Source of the DNA: Aquabacterium sp.
GTDB lineage: Bacteria; Pseudomonadota; Gammaproteobacteria; Burkholderiales; Burkholderiaceae_C
Reading direction: 5' to 3'
Length of the DNA stretch: 64,000 nt
Assembly (NCBI GenBank): GCA_023150345.1
Contig: JAKLLB010000002.1
Coordinates: 62,001-126,000, forward strand
Shown: in pieces, positions 1-9,966 of the stretch
Numbering within the stretch: position 1 is the stretch's first letter
Layout: each line of letters begins with the position of its first letter
Program-made: the position numbers and the translations under genes
The notes under the pieces: model-generated
What the model saw: only the letters and a program-made list of their open reading frames with translations
Told to the model about the DNA's origin: nothing
Databases searched by the model: none

Positions 1-1632
1 ACCGTCAGTGCCAGTGGTCGACAGGCGACAATTCCCGGGCAGTCAATGGCCGGGCCGACGGTCTCCGGTGTCAGCGGTCCAGGGGCGCTCGGTCCCGGGG
101 TGGGCGAGGAGACGCGCATGATGACGCGCGCAGCTCCGCTGGCCCGAGGCAGCGAGCACGCCGAGGCCGTGCTGGGCCGGCTGAACAAGCTGGTCGGCCG
201 GCAGTTGCCAGGCTTTGCCGACACGACACGGGCGCCGGCCGTCGTGACACCCAGGTTGTCGCGAGCCATCGAAGTGGCGCAAGACAGCATCCGTCAACGA
301 CTGGCCACGACCCCGCAAGGTGCGGCCGCGCAGGTCACGACCCCCATGCTGGTCGACGACCTCCAACTGCGCAAGCAGGCGCTCAAGCATGCCGCCAACA
401 CGCCGGCGGAGCGGGCCATCATCGAAATCGTCGCGATGATGTTCCAGAGCATCCTCACCGAAGAACGCATACCCGCCGCCGTTCGCGTCTGGTTTGCGCG
501 CCTGCAGATGCCCGTGCTGCGGGTCGCCGTGTCGGAACCTGATTTCTTCGCGACCATCGATCACCCGGCTCGTCGGCTGATCGACCGCATGGGCGCCTGC
601 GTGATGGGATTCGACAGTGCGGCCGAGGCCGTGGGCGATACGCTGGAGAAGGAGATCAAGCGCGTCGTCCAGGTGGTCGAGGCTTACCCAGATACCGGAC
701 GCCGCGTCTTCCAGACCGTGCTTGGCGAGTTCGAGAAGTTCCTGGAGCACTACTTCCGCAACGAGAACGAGGCAACCCGCAAAGGCGTGTCACTGGCGCA
801 GCAGGTCGAGCAACGCGAAACGCTGGCCATCCAGTACACGATCGAGTTGCGCCGAATGCTCAATGAGGTACCGGTACAAGAAGGCGTGCGCCAGTTCCTG
901 TTCCAGGTCTGGGCCGACGTACTTGCCACCACGGCCGTGCGCTATGGCGTACAGGGCGAAGAGACCAAGGCCATGAAGCGCGCGGCCGCCGACCTGATCT
1001 GGTCGGCCAGCGCCAAGGTGACCCGCGACGAGCGCGCCGAGGTGATCCGGCGGCTTCCGACGCTGCTCAAGCAACTGCGTGATGGCATGGCAGCCGCGCA
1101 CATGAGCGTAGACCGGCAGGATGAACACATCCAGGAACTCAACAACTCCCTGGCTGCCGCGTTCACAGCCAAGGCAGCGGTGATCCCGACCGACCGACTG
1201 AACGAACTGATGGAGCGGCTCGAAACGCTCGAAGAACTCCTTCCCGATGCGGCCGACATCGAGGTGGACGAATCGATGGTGTTCGACCTGTCGGGCCACG
1301 AGAGCTCCGAGCTCGAGGTGGTTTCGGAGGGTGGATCCATGCCGTCGCCGGCGATGCTGTCGTGGGCCCGGGAGTTGATGGTCGGCAGCTGGTACATGCT
1401 CGACTACCGTGGCCGCAACGAGACCGTGCAGCTCGTGTGGCACGGCATGAGGCGGCAGTTCACGCTGTTCGTCTCGGCAGGCGGGCGGTGCGTTCTCTTC
1501 CAGCAGCAGCGACTGGCGGCCTTTCTGCAGGCAGGCTTGCTGCTGCCTGCCCAGGACGAGTCGCTGACTGTGAAGGCGACCCGCAGCGCGCTGGCCAAGC
1601 TCGACGCAGATCCGGCGAGACTGATGCAGTGA
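1..1632 (+). CDS. DUF1631 family protein (5' end cut by window)
   Basis: The reading frame is open to the first base of the window, and DUF1631 proteins of Burkholderiales are usually around 700-780 residues, so I read these 543 codons as the C-terminal part of a longer gene. An ATG pair at 118 preceded by GAGGAG could act as a start and would give a protein of about 504 residues. The visible part is helix-rich and charged (LNKLVGRQL, LRRMLNEV, LMERLETLEELLPD) and ends in a beta-type segment (WYMLDYRGRNETVQLVW) typical of the family's C-terminus. There are no signal peptide or membrane segments. Molecular function is unknown. It converges on smg 42 bases downstream, and I saw no terminator between them. 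Confidence 0.75.
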   Translation, partial: TVSASGRQATIPGQSMAGPTVSGVSGPGALGPGVGEETRMMTRAAPLARGSEHAEAVLGRLNKLVGRQLPGFADTTRAPAVVTPRLSRAIEVAQDSIRQRLATTPQGAAAQVTTPMLVDDLQLRKQALKHAANTPAERAIIEIVAMMFQSILTEERIPAAVRVWFARLQMPVLRVAVSEPDFFATIDHPARRLIDRMGACVMGFDSAAEAVGDTLEKEIKRVVQVVEAYPDTGRRVFQTVLGEFEKFLEHYFRNENEATRKGVSLAQQVEQRETLAIQYTIELRRMLNEVPVQEGVRQFLFQVWADVLATTAVRYGVQGEETKAMKRAAADLIWSASAKVTRDERAEVIRRLPTLLKQLRDGMAAAHMSVDRQDEHIQELNNSLAAAFTAKAAVIPTDRLNELMERLETLEELLPDAADIEVDESMVFDLSGHESSELEVVSEGGSMPSPAMLSWARELMVGSWYMLDYRGRNETVQLVWHGMRRQFTLFVSAGGRCVLFQQQRLAAFLQAGLLLPAQDESLTVKATRSALAKLDADPARLMQ

Positions 1633-1674
1633 TGCGCCGTCGCTCGGCGGCACCGGAGACGGCCCTGCGGACCG

Positions 1675-2127
1675 TCAGTGAATCAAGCGCTCTTCGGGTG
1701 CGACGAACAACTCGTCGAGTATGAGCGCGTCGGGCTCCTCGCCCAGGCTCCAGAAGACCATCAGCACGATGACCTTCAGGTCCTCGAGCGCAAGCGGGCA
1801 TTCGCCCACGGCCGAGGCGCGGTCGATCACCATCTCGCGCATGGGCGGCGGCAGCACGCCGGCAGACTCGAGAAAGCTGATGAATCCAACCGACTCCTCG
1901 CCCAGGCGCTCCATCTCCGCCGGCGTGTACAGCCGCAGGCTATCGACCGACTGCTCGCCAGAATAGGCCTGGGCAGTCTCGGCCAGCCCGTCGAGCCAGG
2001 TCAGGGCCTCCTGGATCTCGTCGCTCTCGAAACCCACCGCAGACAGCTTGCGCGTGAGCTGCGCGTGGTCCGGGCAGGCATCGGGACGCCAGTAGTTCTC
2101 GTAGAGGTAGACGAGCACTTCGAACAT
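1675..2127 (-). CDS. smg: Smg family protein (DUF494)
   Basis: A 150-residue acidic protein that matches the Smg/DUF494 family in length and pattern: it starts [12 protein letters not shown], has an acidic helical middle, and ends [16 protein letters not shown]. The family normally lies just downstream of dprA, and that is the arrangement here (dprA ends 106 bp upstream). The biochemical role is unknown; the neighbourhood suggests a link to DNA topology or processing. topA, which often follows smg, is absent, and the next gene is the convergent DUF1631 gene. No Shine-Dalgarno is visible, but a TATAGT hexamer ends 6 nt before the ATG, so it may have its own leaderless transcript. Confidence 0.9.
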   Translation of the reverse strand: MFEVLVYLYENYWRPDACPDHAQLTRKLSAVGFESDEIQEALTWLDGLAETAQAYSGEQSVDSLRLYTPAEMERLGEESVGFISFLESAGVLPPPMREMVIDRASAVGECPLALEDLKVIVLMVFWSLGEEPDALILDELFVAPEERLIH

Positions 2128-2133
2128 CGGATC

Positions 2134-2139
2134 ACTATA
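2134..2139 (-). promoter_or_regulatory. putative -10 element of smg (leaderless type)
   Basis: On the minus strand the hexamer TATAGT is followed by six bases and then the smg ATG. A sigma70 start would fall on or next to the A of the ATG. No purine-rich ribosome site lies between, and no convincing -35 is present. Confidence 0.4.
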
Positions 2140-2233
2140 CCGCAGCCAGTCTCATCAGTTCAGTGGATGTGCGTCAGCCGCCCTCGCGACCTGCGAAAGC
2201 CGATAGTTTGCGAATGCTCACTTTCGATATGAC

Positions 2234-3406
2234 CTAGGCTGCACCTCGCCTTTGATAGCGGCCGCCGGGCAGCCGGCCGACCCGGCCTTCGAACTCCAAC
2301 TCGATCAAGCGAGCATTGACGTGCGCCGCCGGGTGCCCACTGCGCGCCATCAGCGTGTCGAGATCGACCGGGTCGTAGCCGAGCGCGCGCAGTATCGGAT
2401 CTGGTTCGGTGGCGGGCCCTTGAGCGGAGTCCTCGGGCGGCATGGCCACCGACGCCGGGGCAGACCCGCTCGGCGCCTCGCAATCGGCTGCGCCAGGCAC
2501 TCCCGCACCGCAGCGCGGCGGTGGGGTCCAAAGCGCCACCGCGGAAAGGATGTCGTCCACCGACTCGACCAGTGCAGCGCCGTCGCGGATGAGCGCGTGG
2601 CAGCCGCGCGACTGCTCGGCACGGATGGATCCGGGTACTGCGAGCACCTCGCGCCCCGCGTCCGCCGCGAGGCGGGCTGTGATCAGCGATCCAGAGCGCA
2701 CAGCCGCCTCCACGACCAGCGTCCCACGCGCCAACCCGGCGATGATCCGATTGCGCTGCGGGAAGTTCGACGCGAGCGGCGATGTGCCGATGGGGTACTC
2801 GCTGAGCATCAGGCCGCCAACCTCGATGCGCCGGGCCAGCTCGGCGTGCCGGCGCGGGTAGACCTGATCCAGCCCGGTGCCGACCACCGCGATCGTTCCG
2901 GCCTCACCCTCCAGGCCACCACTGTGGGCGGCACCATCGATCCCGGCAGCCAGGCCGGAAACGACGGTCCACCCCCGTTCGGCAAGTCCGCGCGCGAGTT
3001 GCCGGGCGGTGTCGATGCCCTGCGGTGTGGGTCGGCGACTGCCCACCACCGCGACCGATGCAGCATGCAACAGGTCGAGGCGGCCCTGTGCATAGAGCAG
3101 CAGCGGCGGGTCGGCCGTTTCGAGCAACAGCGGGCTGTACCTCGGATCCCCAACCGCCACCACCGCGCGCGCAGCGTCCCCGGACAGCCATTGCGCCGTG
3201 CGCTCGAGCAGTTCGTCGACCTGCGGCATCGGCGACTGCAGCGCAGACGCCACCGTCTCGCCGACGAGTTCGACCAGCAGCTGAGCGTTGGCAGTCGCAA
3301 CAGCTCCCGGGGAGCCCAGACGGGCCAGCAACCGCCGCGCGGTCCGCCGCCCGACGCCGGGGCAGCCCATCAAGCGCAACCAATGGCCCAGTTCAACGCG
3401 ATCCAT
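2234..3406 (-). CDS. dprA: DNA-processing protein DprA
   Basis: DprA (Smf) binds incoming single-stranded DNA during natural transformation and loads RecA on it; it acts in the cytoplasm. The 390-residue protein has an N-terminal helix-hairpin-helix-like segment (PGVGRRTARRLL, residues 16-27), a Rossmann-type core with VGSRRPTPQG (121-130), SGLAAGIDGAAH (150-161), GTGLDQVYP (176-184) and FPQRNRIIAGL (215-225), and a C-terminal winged-helix domain (about 325-385) after a Pro/Ala-rich linker. Length and motifs are complete. It is the middle gene of a lysM-dprA-smg run on the minus strand, starting 83 bp after the LysM gene. Its presence is compatible with natural competence but does not prove it. 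Confidence 0.95.
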   Translation of the reverse strand: MDRVELGHWLRLMGCPGVGRRTARRLLARLGSPGAVATANAQLLVELVGETVASALQSPMPQVDELLERTAQWLSGDAARAVVAVGDPRYSPLLLETADPPLLLYAQGRLDLLHAASVAVVGSRRPTPQGIDTARQLARGLAERGWTVVSGLAAGIDGAAHSGGLEGEAGTIAVVGTGLDQVYPRRHAELARRIEVGGLMLSEYPIGTSPLASNFPQRNRIIAGLARGTLVVEAAVRSGSLITARLAADAGREVLAVPGSIRAEQSRGCHALIRDGAALVESVDDILSAVALWTPPPRCGAGVPGAADCEAPSGSAPASVAMPPEDSAQGPATEPDPILRALGYDPVDLDTLMARSGHPAAHVNARLIELEFEGRVGRLPGGRYQRRGAA

Positions 3407-3489
3407 GGGAGAGTCGGTTCACGCCACTGGACGCGGTCCACCTCCGAGCTGCTGCTCGGAGAAGACAGCACGCAAGCGACAAGGACGCG

Positions 3490-4677
3490 TCAGGGCTGAG
3501 TGAACCGATCGCCGCGATGAACGGGATCGAGGGCCGACACGATCAGGGCGTATGACACATTGTCGAATACCCTGAACACGAACAGCAGCCCAATGCGCTC
3601 GTCGGGCAGCTTGATCGCCGACTTTCGTTCGTCGGTCTTGTCGACGGTGAGCGCGCCGTCGCGCCACAGCGCCAGCACATGGCCGCGCTCGACGCCCTGG
3701 CGTGCGCCTCGGTTGATCGAGACGATCTGGTTCTGACCGCCCGTCAGCGCCTCGCCATAGATCGAAATGATCTGGCCCGTGATTGGCTGCGAAGGCGGGT
3801 GCGGTGCGTAGGCGCTGAAGTCGCGCTGTGGCACCGGCGCCAGTCGATCACCGATGCCGGCGTCCAGACGCGTTCCGGTGACGACAAAGCTGGCTGGCAC
3901 CTCGGCCGCCGCCTTGCCGTCTGCCGTCGCGCGGAGTTCTGCTGGGCGCGTGAACTCGGCTGTGCCGACGAACTGTGCCTCGAATCCCAGCACTGCAGCG
4001 GTCTCGGGGTCGAGCAAAGGCTTGCTCTCGCGGAACAGGCGGAACGCGCGGGCACCCTTCAGGTCGCCGCGCACATAGGCCGTCTCGCCACGCGAAACCA
4101 TGACGCGGCCTTCTTGGGTGGCGACGATGCGCGGCGCACCGGCCAGCTCGTCGGCATTGAGGATCACGGCCTCGTTCAGGAACGGCCCGATGATTTGCAG
4201 CGGGATCGACGAAATCGCCCCGCTCTCGAGCACCTGGCTGCGGATGCGAGGGGAGAGCTTGACCGTGTTCTTAGGGGCCTCGTCGGGCGCCAAGACCTGC
4301 TGGCCCACGCGCAACATGGCGCGCCCGTCGACCTTCGTGAGGACCAGCAACTGCCCCGGATAGATGAGATGCGGATTGCGGATCTGGTCGCGGTTCATGC
4401 CCCAAAGCTCCGGCCACCGCCAGGGGCTCTTGAGGAACAGCTTGGAGATGTCCCAAAGCGTGTCGCCACGCTGGACCGTATGGGAATCAGGGGCGTTCGG
4501 CGCCAACTCGGACAGCGGAACGCCTGATTGGGCGACACGCTCGGCAGTCGATCGCTGTTCGGAGCTCACGGTCAGATCCGCCGCCGAGGCCGAACCGAGG
4601 CCGCCGAGCATGGCCGCGGCCACCATCAGGGGCCAGATCCGGCGGTCGCCTTGTTGGCGGAACTGGCTTGAACTCAT
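3490..4677 (-). CDS. secreted LysM peptidoglycan-binding protein
   Basis: A 395-residue exported protein. A signal peptide is evident (basic start, then MVAAAMLGGLGSASA with cleavage near residue 33). It is followed by one LysM module at about residues 66-113 (HTVQRGDTLWDISK through YPGQLLVL), which binds peptidoglycan glycan chains. The remaining 280 residues form a beta-rich, unassigned domain with no peptidase motif, so it probably acts as a wall-associated structural or scaffolding protein in the periplasm. It is the first gene of the lysM-dprA-smg run and is divergent from def-fmt across a 243-bp gap. This arrangement is common in betaproteobacteria. There is no sign of damage. Confidence 0.88.
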   Translation of the reverse strand: MSSSQFRQQGDRRIWPLMVAAAMLGGLGSASAADLTVSSEQRSTAERVAQSGVPLSELAPNAPDSHTVQRGDTLWDISKLFLKSPWRWPELWGMNRDQIRNPHLIYPGQLLVLTKVDGRAMLRVGQQVLAPDEAPKNTVKLSPRIRSQVLESGAISSIPLQIIGPFLNEAVILNADELAGAPRIVATQEGRVMVSRGETAYVRGDLKGARAFRLFRESKPLLDPETAAVLGFEAQFVGTAEFTRPAELRATADGKAAAEVPASFVVTGTRLDAGIGDRLAPVPQRDFSAYAPHPPSQPITGQIISIYGEALTGGQNQIVSINRGARQGVERGHVLALWRDGALTVDKTDERKSAIKLPDERIGLLFVFRVFDNVSYALIVSALDPVHRGDRFTQP

Positions 4678-4920
4678 GTGGTCGGTCTCCAGCTAGCGTG
4701 ATGCGACAATCATGCCCCAGGCAGTGCCTGCGACGGCCGGTCTTCGCAACGTGATCGGTCAAAGCTCATGCTACATCGCAGATTCTGCCGGTAAACCCTT
4801 GATATCGCAACGAAAAGCAGTCTGCGCGCCAGCCGTTCCGGGTGGCTTCGAAGCCGGTTTCGTTGCGAACGATCCACAACTGTTGCGGCTTGTGTCCGTT
4901 CACCGACACGGCTGGTTGCC

Positions 4921-5445
4921 ATGGCTCTGCTGCCCATTCTTCGCTATCCCGACCCCCGCCTGCACACCGTGGCCAGGCCCGTGTCGCAGGTCGATGCACG
5001 CGTGCGCCAGCTGGTGGCGGACATGATCGAGACCATGTACGCCGCCGAAGGAATCGGCCTGGCGGCCACCCAGGTGGATGTTCATGAACAGGTCATCGTC
5101 ATGGACGTCTCCGAGCAGCACGATCGTCCGGTGGTCCTGATCAACCCCGAAATCACCGCGCGCAGCGACGAGATGCACGTGGGTGACGAGGGCTGCCTGT
5201 CGGTACCGGCCATCTACGACCGGGTGCAACGCCATGCCCGAGTGACGGTTCGCGCGCTGGACCGAGAGGGCCAGCCATTCCAACTGGAGGCCGACGGGCT
5301 GACCTCCGTGTGCGTGCAACATGAAATGGATCACCTGCTGGGCAAGGTGTTCGTCGAGTACCTGAGCCCGCTCAAGCGCGACCGCATACGCACCAAGCTG
5401 CTGAAGAAGGCCCGCGAAGAGCAGCCGGCGCTGGCGCGCCGCTGA
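4921..5445 (+). CDS. def: peptide deformylase
   Basis: Removes the N-formyl group from nascent proteins at the ribosome exit using a bound divalent metal (usually Fe2+). All three family motifs are intact in the 174 residues: GIGLAATQ (44-51), EGCLS (90-94, Cys92 as metal ligand) and HEMDH (134-138, two His ligands and catalytic Glu135). It lies 26 bp before fmt, so the enzymes that add and remove the formyl group are made together. The ATG start is placed at the conserved [14 protein letters not shown] beginning. The ribosome site is weak. Confidence 0.97.
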   Translation: MALLPILRYPDPRLHTVARPVSQVDARVRQLVADMIETMYAAEGIGLAATQVDVHEQVIVMDVSEQHDRPVVLINPEITARSDEMHVGDEGCLSVPAIYDRVQRHARVTVRALDREGQPFQLEADGLTSVCVQHEMDHLLGKVFVEYLSPLKRDRIRTKLLKKAREEQPALARR

Positions 5446-5471
5446 TGCGTTGACGCTCGCCTCGGCCCGCC

Positions 5472-6437
5472 ATGCGCATTGCCTTTGCCGGTACCCCGGA
5501 ATTTGCTGCCACCGCGTTGCGCGCCTTGCACGCCGCCGGCCATGACATCGCGCTGGTGTTGACGCAGCCCGATCGACCTGCCGGTCGTGGACTGAGGCTG
5601 CAGCCGTCCCCGGTCAAGACCTGGGCGATGGCGCACGGGTTGCCGGTGGCGCAACCGCGCAGCCTGCGCCTGGACGGTCGCTACCCCGAAGATGCCCAGC
5701 ATGCGCATGACGCCCTCCGGGCAGCGGGCATCGAATGCCTGGTGGTCGCCGCGTATGGGCTCATCCTGCCGCGCTGGACACTCGATCTTCCACCGCGCGG
5801 TTGCCTGAACATCCACGCGTCGCTGTTGCCGCGGTGGCGCGGCGCCGCACCCATCCACCGCGCCATCGAGGCCGGTGACGCCACCACCGGCATCACGCTG
5901 ATGCAGATGGACGAGGGGCTGGACACTGGAGACATGCTGCTGTCGCATCCGCTGGAGATCCGACCGGACGACACGACCGGCTCGCTGCATGATCGACTGG
6001 CCGAACTCGGTGGCCAGATGGTGGTTCGGGCGCTGGCCAGTTCGAGCTGGACGCAGGCGCCCCAGCCGTCCGAAGGCGCAACCTACGCACGCAAGGTCGA
6101 GAAGGCCGAGGCCGGACTCGACTGGACCTGTCCGGCGATGCTGTTGGAGCGTCGGGTGCGGGCGTTCGACCCGTTTCCGGGCGCTCACTTCATGCTCAAC
6201 GGCCAGCCAGTCAAGGTCTGGCGCGCTCGGGTGCGTCCCGAGTTGCGCGGTGCACCTGGCGACATCCTGCAGGCCCGAGGGCAGACGATGACGGTCGCTT
6301 GCGCCGATGGCGCGCTCGAGTTGCTGCAGTTGCAAAGTCCCGGTGGGCGCCGCATGGATGCTGCAGCATGGCTGGCGGCCCATGGCGACCTGACCGGCAC
6401 GCAGCTGGGGCCTGGAGCGCCGACCCCGACGGCTTGA
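5472..6437 (+). CDS. fmt: methionyl-tRNA formyltransferase
   Basis: Transfers a formyl group from 10-formyl-tetrahydrofolate to Met-tRNAfMet, giving the initiator of translation. The 321-residue protein has the usual length. Visible motifs are the nucleotide-type N-terminus [11 protein letters not shown], the catalytic signature [20 protein letters not shown] (residues about 114-133) with the conserved Asn and His, and DEGLDTGD (about 146-153) that carries the catalytic Asp. The C-terminal tRNA-binding domain (about 205-315) is present. It is the second gene of the def-fmt operon and precedes htpX by 67 bp on the same strand. Confidence 0.96.
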   Translation: MRIAFAGTPEFAATALRALHAAGHDIALVLTQPDRPAGRGLRLQPSPVKTWAMAHGLPVAQPRSLRLDGRYPEDAQHAHDALRAAGIECLVVAAYGLILPRWTLDLPPRGCLNIHASLLPRWRGAAPIHRAIEAGDATTGITLMQMDEGLDTGDMLLSHPLEIRPDDTTGSLHDRLAELGGQMVVRALASSSWTQAPQPSEGATYARKVEKAEAGLDWTCPAMLLERRVRAFDPFPGAHFMLNGQPVKVWRARVRPELRGAPGDILQARGQTMTVACADGALELLQLQSPGGRRMDAAAWLAAHGDLTGTQLGPGAPTPTA

Positions 6438-6504
6438 ACTTCGGTTTTCCGGCGCCACTTTCGCAATGGCACTGGCCTGAAACAGCCCAGGAGGATTCGA
6501 CACC

Positions 6505-7356
6505 ATGTTCAACATGCTGAAGACCGCGGTCCTGATGGCTGCGATCACGGCGCTGTTCATGTTCATCGGCCAGATGCTCGGCGGTACGTCGGGCATGTGG
6601 TTGGCGCTGGTCGTCGCCGTGGCGATGAACTTCTTCAGTTACTGGTTCAGCGACCGCATCGTGCTGCGCATGTACAACGCTCAGGAGGTCGACGAGCGGA
6701 CCGCACCCCAGTTCGTGCGCATGGTGCGCGAGCTGGCCGGCCGGGCCGGCCTGCCCATGCCACGCGTCTACCTGATCGACGAGGCAGCGCCCAACGCGTT
6801 TGCCACGGGCCGCAACCCCGATCACGCCGCAGTGGCGGCAACGACGGGGCTGGTCCGCACACTCACCGAGCGGGAGGTGCGTGGCGTCATGGCCCACGAG
6901 TTGGCGCATGTGCGCCATCGCGACATCCTGATCTCGACCATCAGCGCCACCATGGCAGGCGCCATCGGCATGCTGGCCAATTTCGGCATGATGTTCGGTG
7001 GCCGCGATGCCGAGGGCCGGCCCGCGAACCCCATTGCCGCGCTGCTTGTGGCCCTCCTGGCACCGCTGGCGGCCAGCCTCATCCAGATGGCAATCAGCCG
7101 CTCCCGGGAGTTCGAGGCCGACCGGGGCGGGGCAGAGATCAGCGGTGACCCGCAGGCGCTCGCCGCCGCGCTGCAGAAGATCCAACGCTACGCGCAGGGC
7201 ATCCCGATGGCAGGTGCCGAGCGACACCCTGAGACGGCCCAGATGATGATCATGAATCCGTTGTCTGCCGGTGGCCTGCGATCGCTGTTCTCGACACACC
7301 CGTCGACGGAGGACCGCGTCGAGCGCCTGCTGCAGATGGCCGTCCCACGCGGCTGA
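6505..7356 (+). CDS. htpX: membrane zinc protease HtpX
   Basis: An inner-membrane M48 metalloprotease that helps degrade misfolded membrane proteins together with FtsH. Its 283 residues contain two N-terminal membrane helices (about 7-25 and 30-48), the zinc motif HELAH (131-135), two further hydrophobic segments (about 150-170 and 180-200) and the downstream [10 protein letters not shown] motif that supplies the third zinc ligand. A good ribosome site (CAGGAGG) lies about 10 bases before the ATG. It follows def-fmt on the same strand and may be co-transcribed. Nothing unusual. Confidence 0.95.
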   Translation: MFNMLKTAVLMAAITALFMFIGQMLGGTSGMWLALVVAVAMNFFSYWFSDRIVLRMYNAQEVDERTAPQFVRMVRELAGRAGLPMPRVYLIDEAAPNAFATGRNPDHAAVAATTGLVRTLTEREVRGVMAHELAHVRHRDILISTISATMAGAIGMLANFGMMFGGRDAEGRPANPIAALLVALLAPLAASLIQMAISRSREFEADRGGAEISGDPQALAAALQKIQRYAQGIPMAGAERHPETAQMMIMNPLSAGGLRSLFSTHPSTEDRVERLLQMAVPRG

Positions 7357-7410
7357 GCCCCCCCAGCGCACTGCCCTCAAGCCGGGTTGCGCGCGGCCGA
7401 TAACCCCGAC

Positions 7411-7896
7411 ATGCGCCGCTCACCCTACGCCCTGCTGCTGGCCAGTGCCCTGCTTGCACTGACAGGCTGCGACCAGCTCGGCATCGAGTCGGCAACGGCC
7501 GTGGCTGCCCGCAAGGAGGCCGACGGCAAGGCCATCGGCGGTGCCTGCCGGCATGCCGGGCGAGCGATCGAGGACTGCTACGTTCTCAATCGCAAGGCCG
7601 ATCGCGCCGCGATCTACAGCGGCTGGCGCGAGATGAACGAGTACATGCGCGAAAACAAGCTCGAGCCCGTGGTGCCGCAGCTCGATCCGGACGCACGGGT
7701 CGCCGCGCGATCGACGCCGGCGGCCGAAACCGGTGGGGAAGAGGGCTCTGCTGCCGAATCCACGACCCACAAGCCCGGCGCGAAGCCTGGCGACAAGCAC
7801 AAGGCACCACAGGGCGACACCGCGAGCCAACGGTCCGCCGAGAAGGGCGACGACAAGCCAGCCACGGTGCCACCGCGGCGGCGCCCGCCGCCCTGA
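7411..7896 (+). CDS. hypothetical lipoprotein
   Basis: I place the start at the ATG at 7411, which gives a clean lipoprotein signal (MRRSPYALLLASALLALTGC, Cys20 in the lipobox LTGC) and a 161-residue product. An upstream TTG at 7387 in the same frame is less likely. Two further Cys (in GACRHAGR and EDCYVLN) follow in the globular part and could form a disulfide. The last 70 residues are a low-complexity Lys/Pro/Gly/Ala tail (HKPGAKPGDKHK) probably reaching into the envelope or binding anionic surfaces. I do not recognise the family. It sits between htpX and the DUF2807 gene on the same strand. Confidence 0.75.
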   Translation: MRRSPYALLLASALLALTGCDQLGIESATAVAARKEADGKAIGGACRHAGRAIEDCYVLNRKADRAAIYSGWREMNEYMRENKLEPVVPQLDPDARVAARSTPAAETGGEEGSAAESTTHKPGAKPGDKHKAPQGDTASQRSAEKGDDKPATVPPRRRPPP

Positions 7897-8042
7897 CAAA
7901 CCGTAGCCCACAGGCGCCGCCTGCAGACGGTCGCACGCCGCTGCCGCCTGTCGCGCGCTGCCCGCGGTCCGTCGTCCGTGGCTTGCGACCGCGCCAACTG
8001 CGCCGCATCATGCGGCCCGACGACATGGACCGGGAGCACCCG

Positions 8043-8813
8043 ATGAACCGCATGATGCGATGGCTGGACACCGCACTGGGCTTGGCATTTGCCGCTGCCC
8101 TGATCGCCGGCGCCCTCACCGCCTGGCCCGGCAGCGCCCGCGCCGCTGACGATGCTGCCGTCATGGCCCGGGGCAGCATGCTCACAGAGTCGCGGTCGGT
8201 CACCGGCTTCGAGGCGGTGGCGGTAACCGGTGGAATCGACCTGCACATCCGCCCGGGTGCTCAGGAACAGGTGCAGGTGCGGGCGCAGTCCGAGCTGATG
8301 CCTTTGCTCGAAACGGTTGTCGAGACCCGCGACGACCGCCCCACGCTGGTCATTCGCTGGAAGAAGGGCACGCGTGCCCGGGTGAAATCCACGCCCCAGG
8401 TCGACGTCACTGTGCAGCGACTGACCGCCGTCTCCAGCGCCGGATCCAGCGACATCGTGGTGGAGCCTTTGGAGAGCGCCACCTTGCGCGTGGCGATCGC
8501 CGGGTCCGGCGACGTGATGCTCAAGGGACTGACCGGCCAGGACCTGCAGGTCAAGATCGCCGGGTCGGGCGACTTCAGGGCGGCTGGCCAGGTCGCGCGC
8601 CTGAAGATCGGCGTCTCCGGCAGTGGCGATGTCCGCACCGAGGATCTGCGGGCCGATGATGTGGCCATCAGCATCGCCGGTTCGGGTGATGCTGCCGTTC
8701 AGGCGCTGAAGACCCTCGACGTCTCGATTGCCGGCGCCGGCGACATCACCTACCGCGGCGATCCGCAGGTGAAGACATCCATCGCGGGCAGTGGCACGGT
8801 GCGCAAGCGCTGA
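8043..8813 (+). CDS. exported DUF2807 (GIN/head) domain protein
   Basis: A 256-residue secreted protein from the ATG at 8043, which has a GGGAG ribosome site 7 bases upstream; earlier TTG/ATG codons in the frame lack one. A signal peptide ends near SARA (residue 34). The rest is a DUF2807 domain: an initial V-x-G-F-E-A-V-x-V-T-G strand followed by at least six repeats of a short strand ending in SGSGD or AGSGD, the hallmark of this beta-helical fold. Function is unknown; the family is periplasmic or surface-associated. It is single-copy with no close partner gene; the next gene, azlC, seems to have its own promoter. Confidence 0.85.
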   Translation: MNRMMRWLDTALGLAFAAALIAGALTAWPGSARAADDAAVMARGSMLTESRSVTGFEAVAVTGGIDLHIRPGAQEQVQVRAQSELMPLLETVVETRDDRPTLVIRWKKGTRARVKSTPQVDVTVQRLTAVSSAGSSDIVVEPLESATLRVAIAGSGDVMLKGLTGQDLQVKIAGSGDFRAAGQVARLKIGVSGSGDVRTEDLRADDVAISIAGSGDAAVQALKTLDVSIAGAGDITYRGDPQVKTSIAGSGTVRKR

Positions 8814-8881
8814 GCAGCGCCCCGCGCCTGCGCGCACAGCGCGACTGCACCGTCGCACAGCTTCCTGAAAGCCCCGGATGG

Positions 8882-8887
8882 GACAAT
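8882..8887 (+). promoter_or_regulatory. putative -10 element of azlC (leaderless type)
   Basis: GACAAT lies 7 bases before the azlC ATG. A short GGGG run is the only purine-rich sequence between, so transcription would begin about at the start codon. No clear -35 hexamer is present. Confidence 0.35.
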
Positions 8888-8894
8888 CCGGGGC

Positions 8895-9623
8895 ATGCCT
8901 GTTTCCGACGCGCACTGGCGCCATCCCGAGTTCCGGCGCGGCGCGCGCGAGATGATCGGCATCGCCCTGGGCATCGCCGCCTGGGGGCTGGTCACCGGGG
9001 TGGCGATGATCAACAGCGGCATCGGGCTACCCCTGGCGCTGATGATGTCGCTGCTGGTGTTCGCGGGCTCGGCCCAGTTGGCCACCGTGGCGCTGATCGC
9101 CGGCGGGGCGCCACTGTGGGTGGTGTGGGCCACCGCGATCTGCGTCAACCTGCGTTTCGTGATCTTCAGCGCCCAGTGGCGCCCGTATTTCATGCACCTG
9201 CCGCGGCGCCAGCGCGCGCTGCTGTCGTTCTTCACGGCCGACCTCAACTACGTGCTGTTCATGCGCCGGTTCCCGCAGCCGCAGCCCGGCCCCGGTCAAC
9301 TGCCCTACTTCTGGGGTGGCGCGATCGTCAACGCGGTCGCCTGGCATACCAGCTCGCTCGCCGGCATCTTCCTGGGTGACCGGATTCCCGCGCATTGGGG
9401 CCTGGGCTTCGCCGGAACGATGGCCCTGCTGGGCATGACCTGCACACTGCTGACCGATCGGGCCACCTGGATTCCCGCGGCCCTGGCCATGGCCGCCGCG
9501 GTCGCGGCATACGCGCTGCCGCTGCGGCTGAACATCCTGGTCGCGATCGCCGCGGCGGTGGCCATGGGCCTGGTCATCGACCACAGTCGCCCACTTCGGC
9601 GCGGGCTCGGGGTGGAGCGATGA
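8895..9623 (+). CDS. azlC: AzlC family branched-chain amino-acid exporter subunit
   Basis: The large subunit of a two-component exporter (AzlCD/YgaZH type) that moves valine and other branched-chain amino acids out through the inner membrane. The 242 residues are almost wholly hydrophobic, with roughly seven or eight membrane spans. The AzlC signature region [13 protein letters not shown] (about 56-68) and the following [14 protein letters not shown] segment are clear. Its stop codon overlaps the azlD start (ATGA), the arrangement expected for two subunits made in fixed ratio. No regulator gene is adjacent. Confidence 0.92.
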   Translation: MPVSDAHWRHPEFRRGAREMIGIALGIAAWGLVTGVAMINSGIGLPLALMMSLLVFAGSAQLATVALIAGGAPLWVVWATAICVNLRFVIFSAQWRPYFMHLPRRQRALLSFFTADLNYVLFMRRFPQPQPGPGQLPYFWGGAIVNAVAWHTSSLAGIFLGDRIPAHWGLGFAGTMALLGMTCTLLTDRATWIPAALAMAAAVAAYALPLRLNILVAIAAAVAMGLVIDHSRPLRRGLGVER

Positions 9624-9949
9624 CGACCATGCAGGCCATCCTGGCAATCTTGGGCCTGGCGCTGATCACGCTGCTCACGCGCGGATTCTTCATCCTGCCC
9701 GATCGCGACCTGCCCATACCGGGTTGGCTGCGCGAAGGACTGCGCTATGCGCCGGTGGGCGCACTGGTGGCCGTGGTCACGCCAGACATCATCATGGCGC
9801 ACGGCGAACTGGTGCGCACCTGGCGCGACCCGCGGCTGTTCGGCGCGGCGGCAGCGGTAACCTGGTTCGCCTGGCGCCGCGACATGCTGGGCACCATCGT
9901 GACCGGCACGGCGACGATGCTGGTGCTGCGTCAGGTCCTGGGGTGGTGA
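9620..9949 (+). CDS. azlD: AzlD family exporter small subunit
   Basis: A 109-residue membrane protein beginning at an ATG that overlaps the azlC stop by four bases. It has three or four hydrophobic segments ([47 protein letters not shown]) and the conserved [11 protein letters not shown] motif near the N-terminus, matching AzlD/YgaH partners. It should assemble with AzlC in the inner membrane. The reading frame is open further upstream, but that stretch is the antiparallel-frame shadow of azlC and has no membrane character. Confidence 0.9.
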   Translation: MTTMQAILAILGLALITLLTRGFFILPDRDLPIPGWLREGLRYAPVGALVAVVTPDIIMAHGELVRTWRDPRLFGAAAAVTWFAWRRDMLGTIVTGTATMLVLRQVLGW

Positions 9950-9951
9950 TC

Positions 9952-9960
9952 TGTGAAAAT
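9952..9960 (+). promoter_or_regulatory. putative extended -10 of pgk (leaderless type)
   Basis: TG-T-GAAAAT fits an extended -10 (TGn plus hexamer) and is followed by six bases and the pgk ATG. There is no ribosome site in the six-base gap. It lies in the 17 bp between azlD and pgk. Confidence 0.35.
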
Positions 9961-9966
9961 GCGGAC

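Noticed and set aside
46..117. The ATG at 46 as the true start of the DUF1631 gene
   Set aside because: The frame is open to the window edge and the family is longer, so the visible ATG is probably internal.
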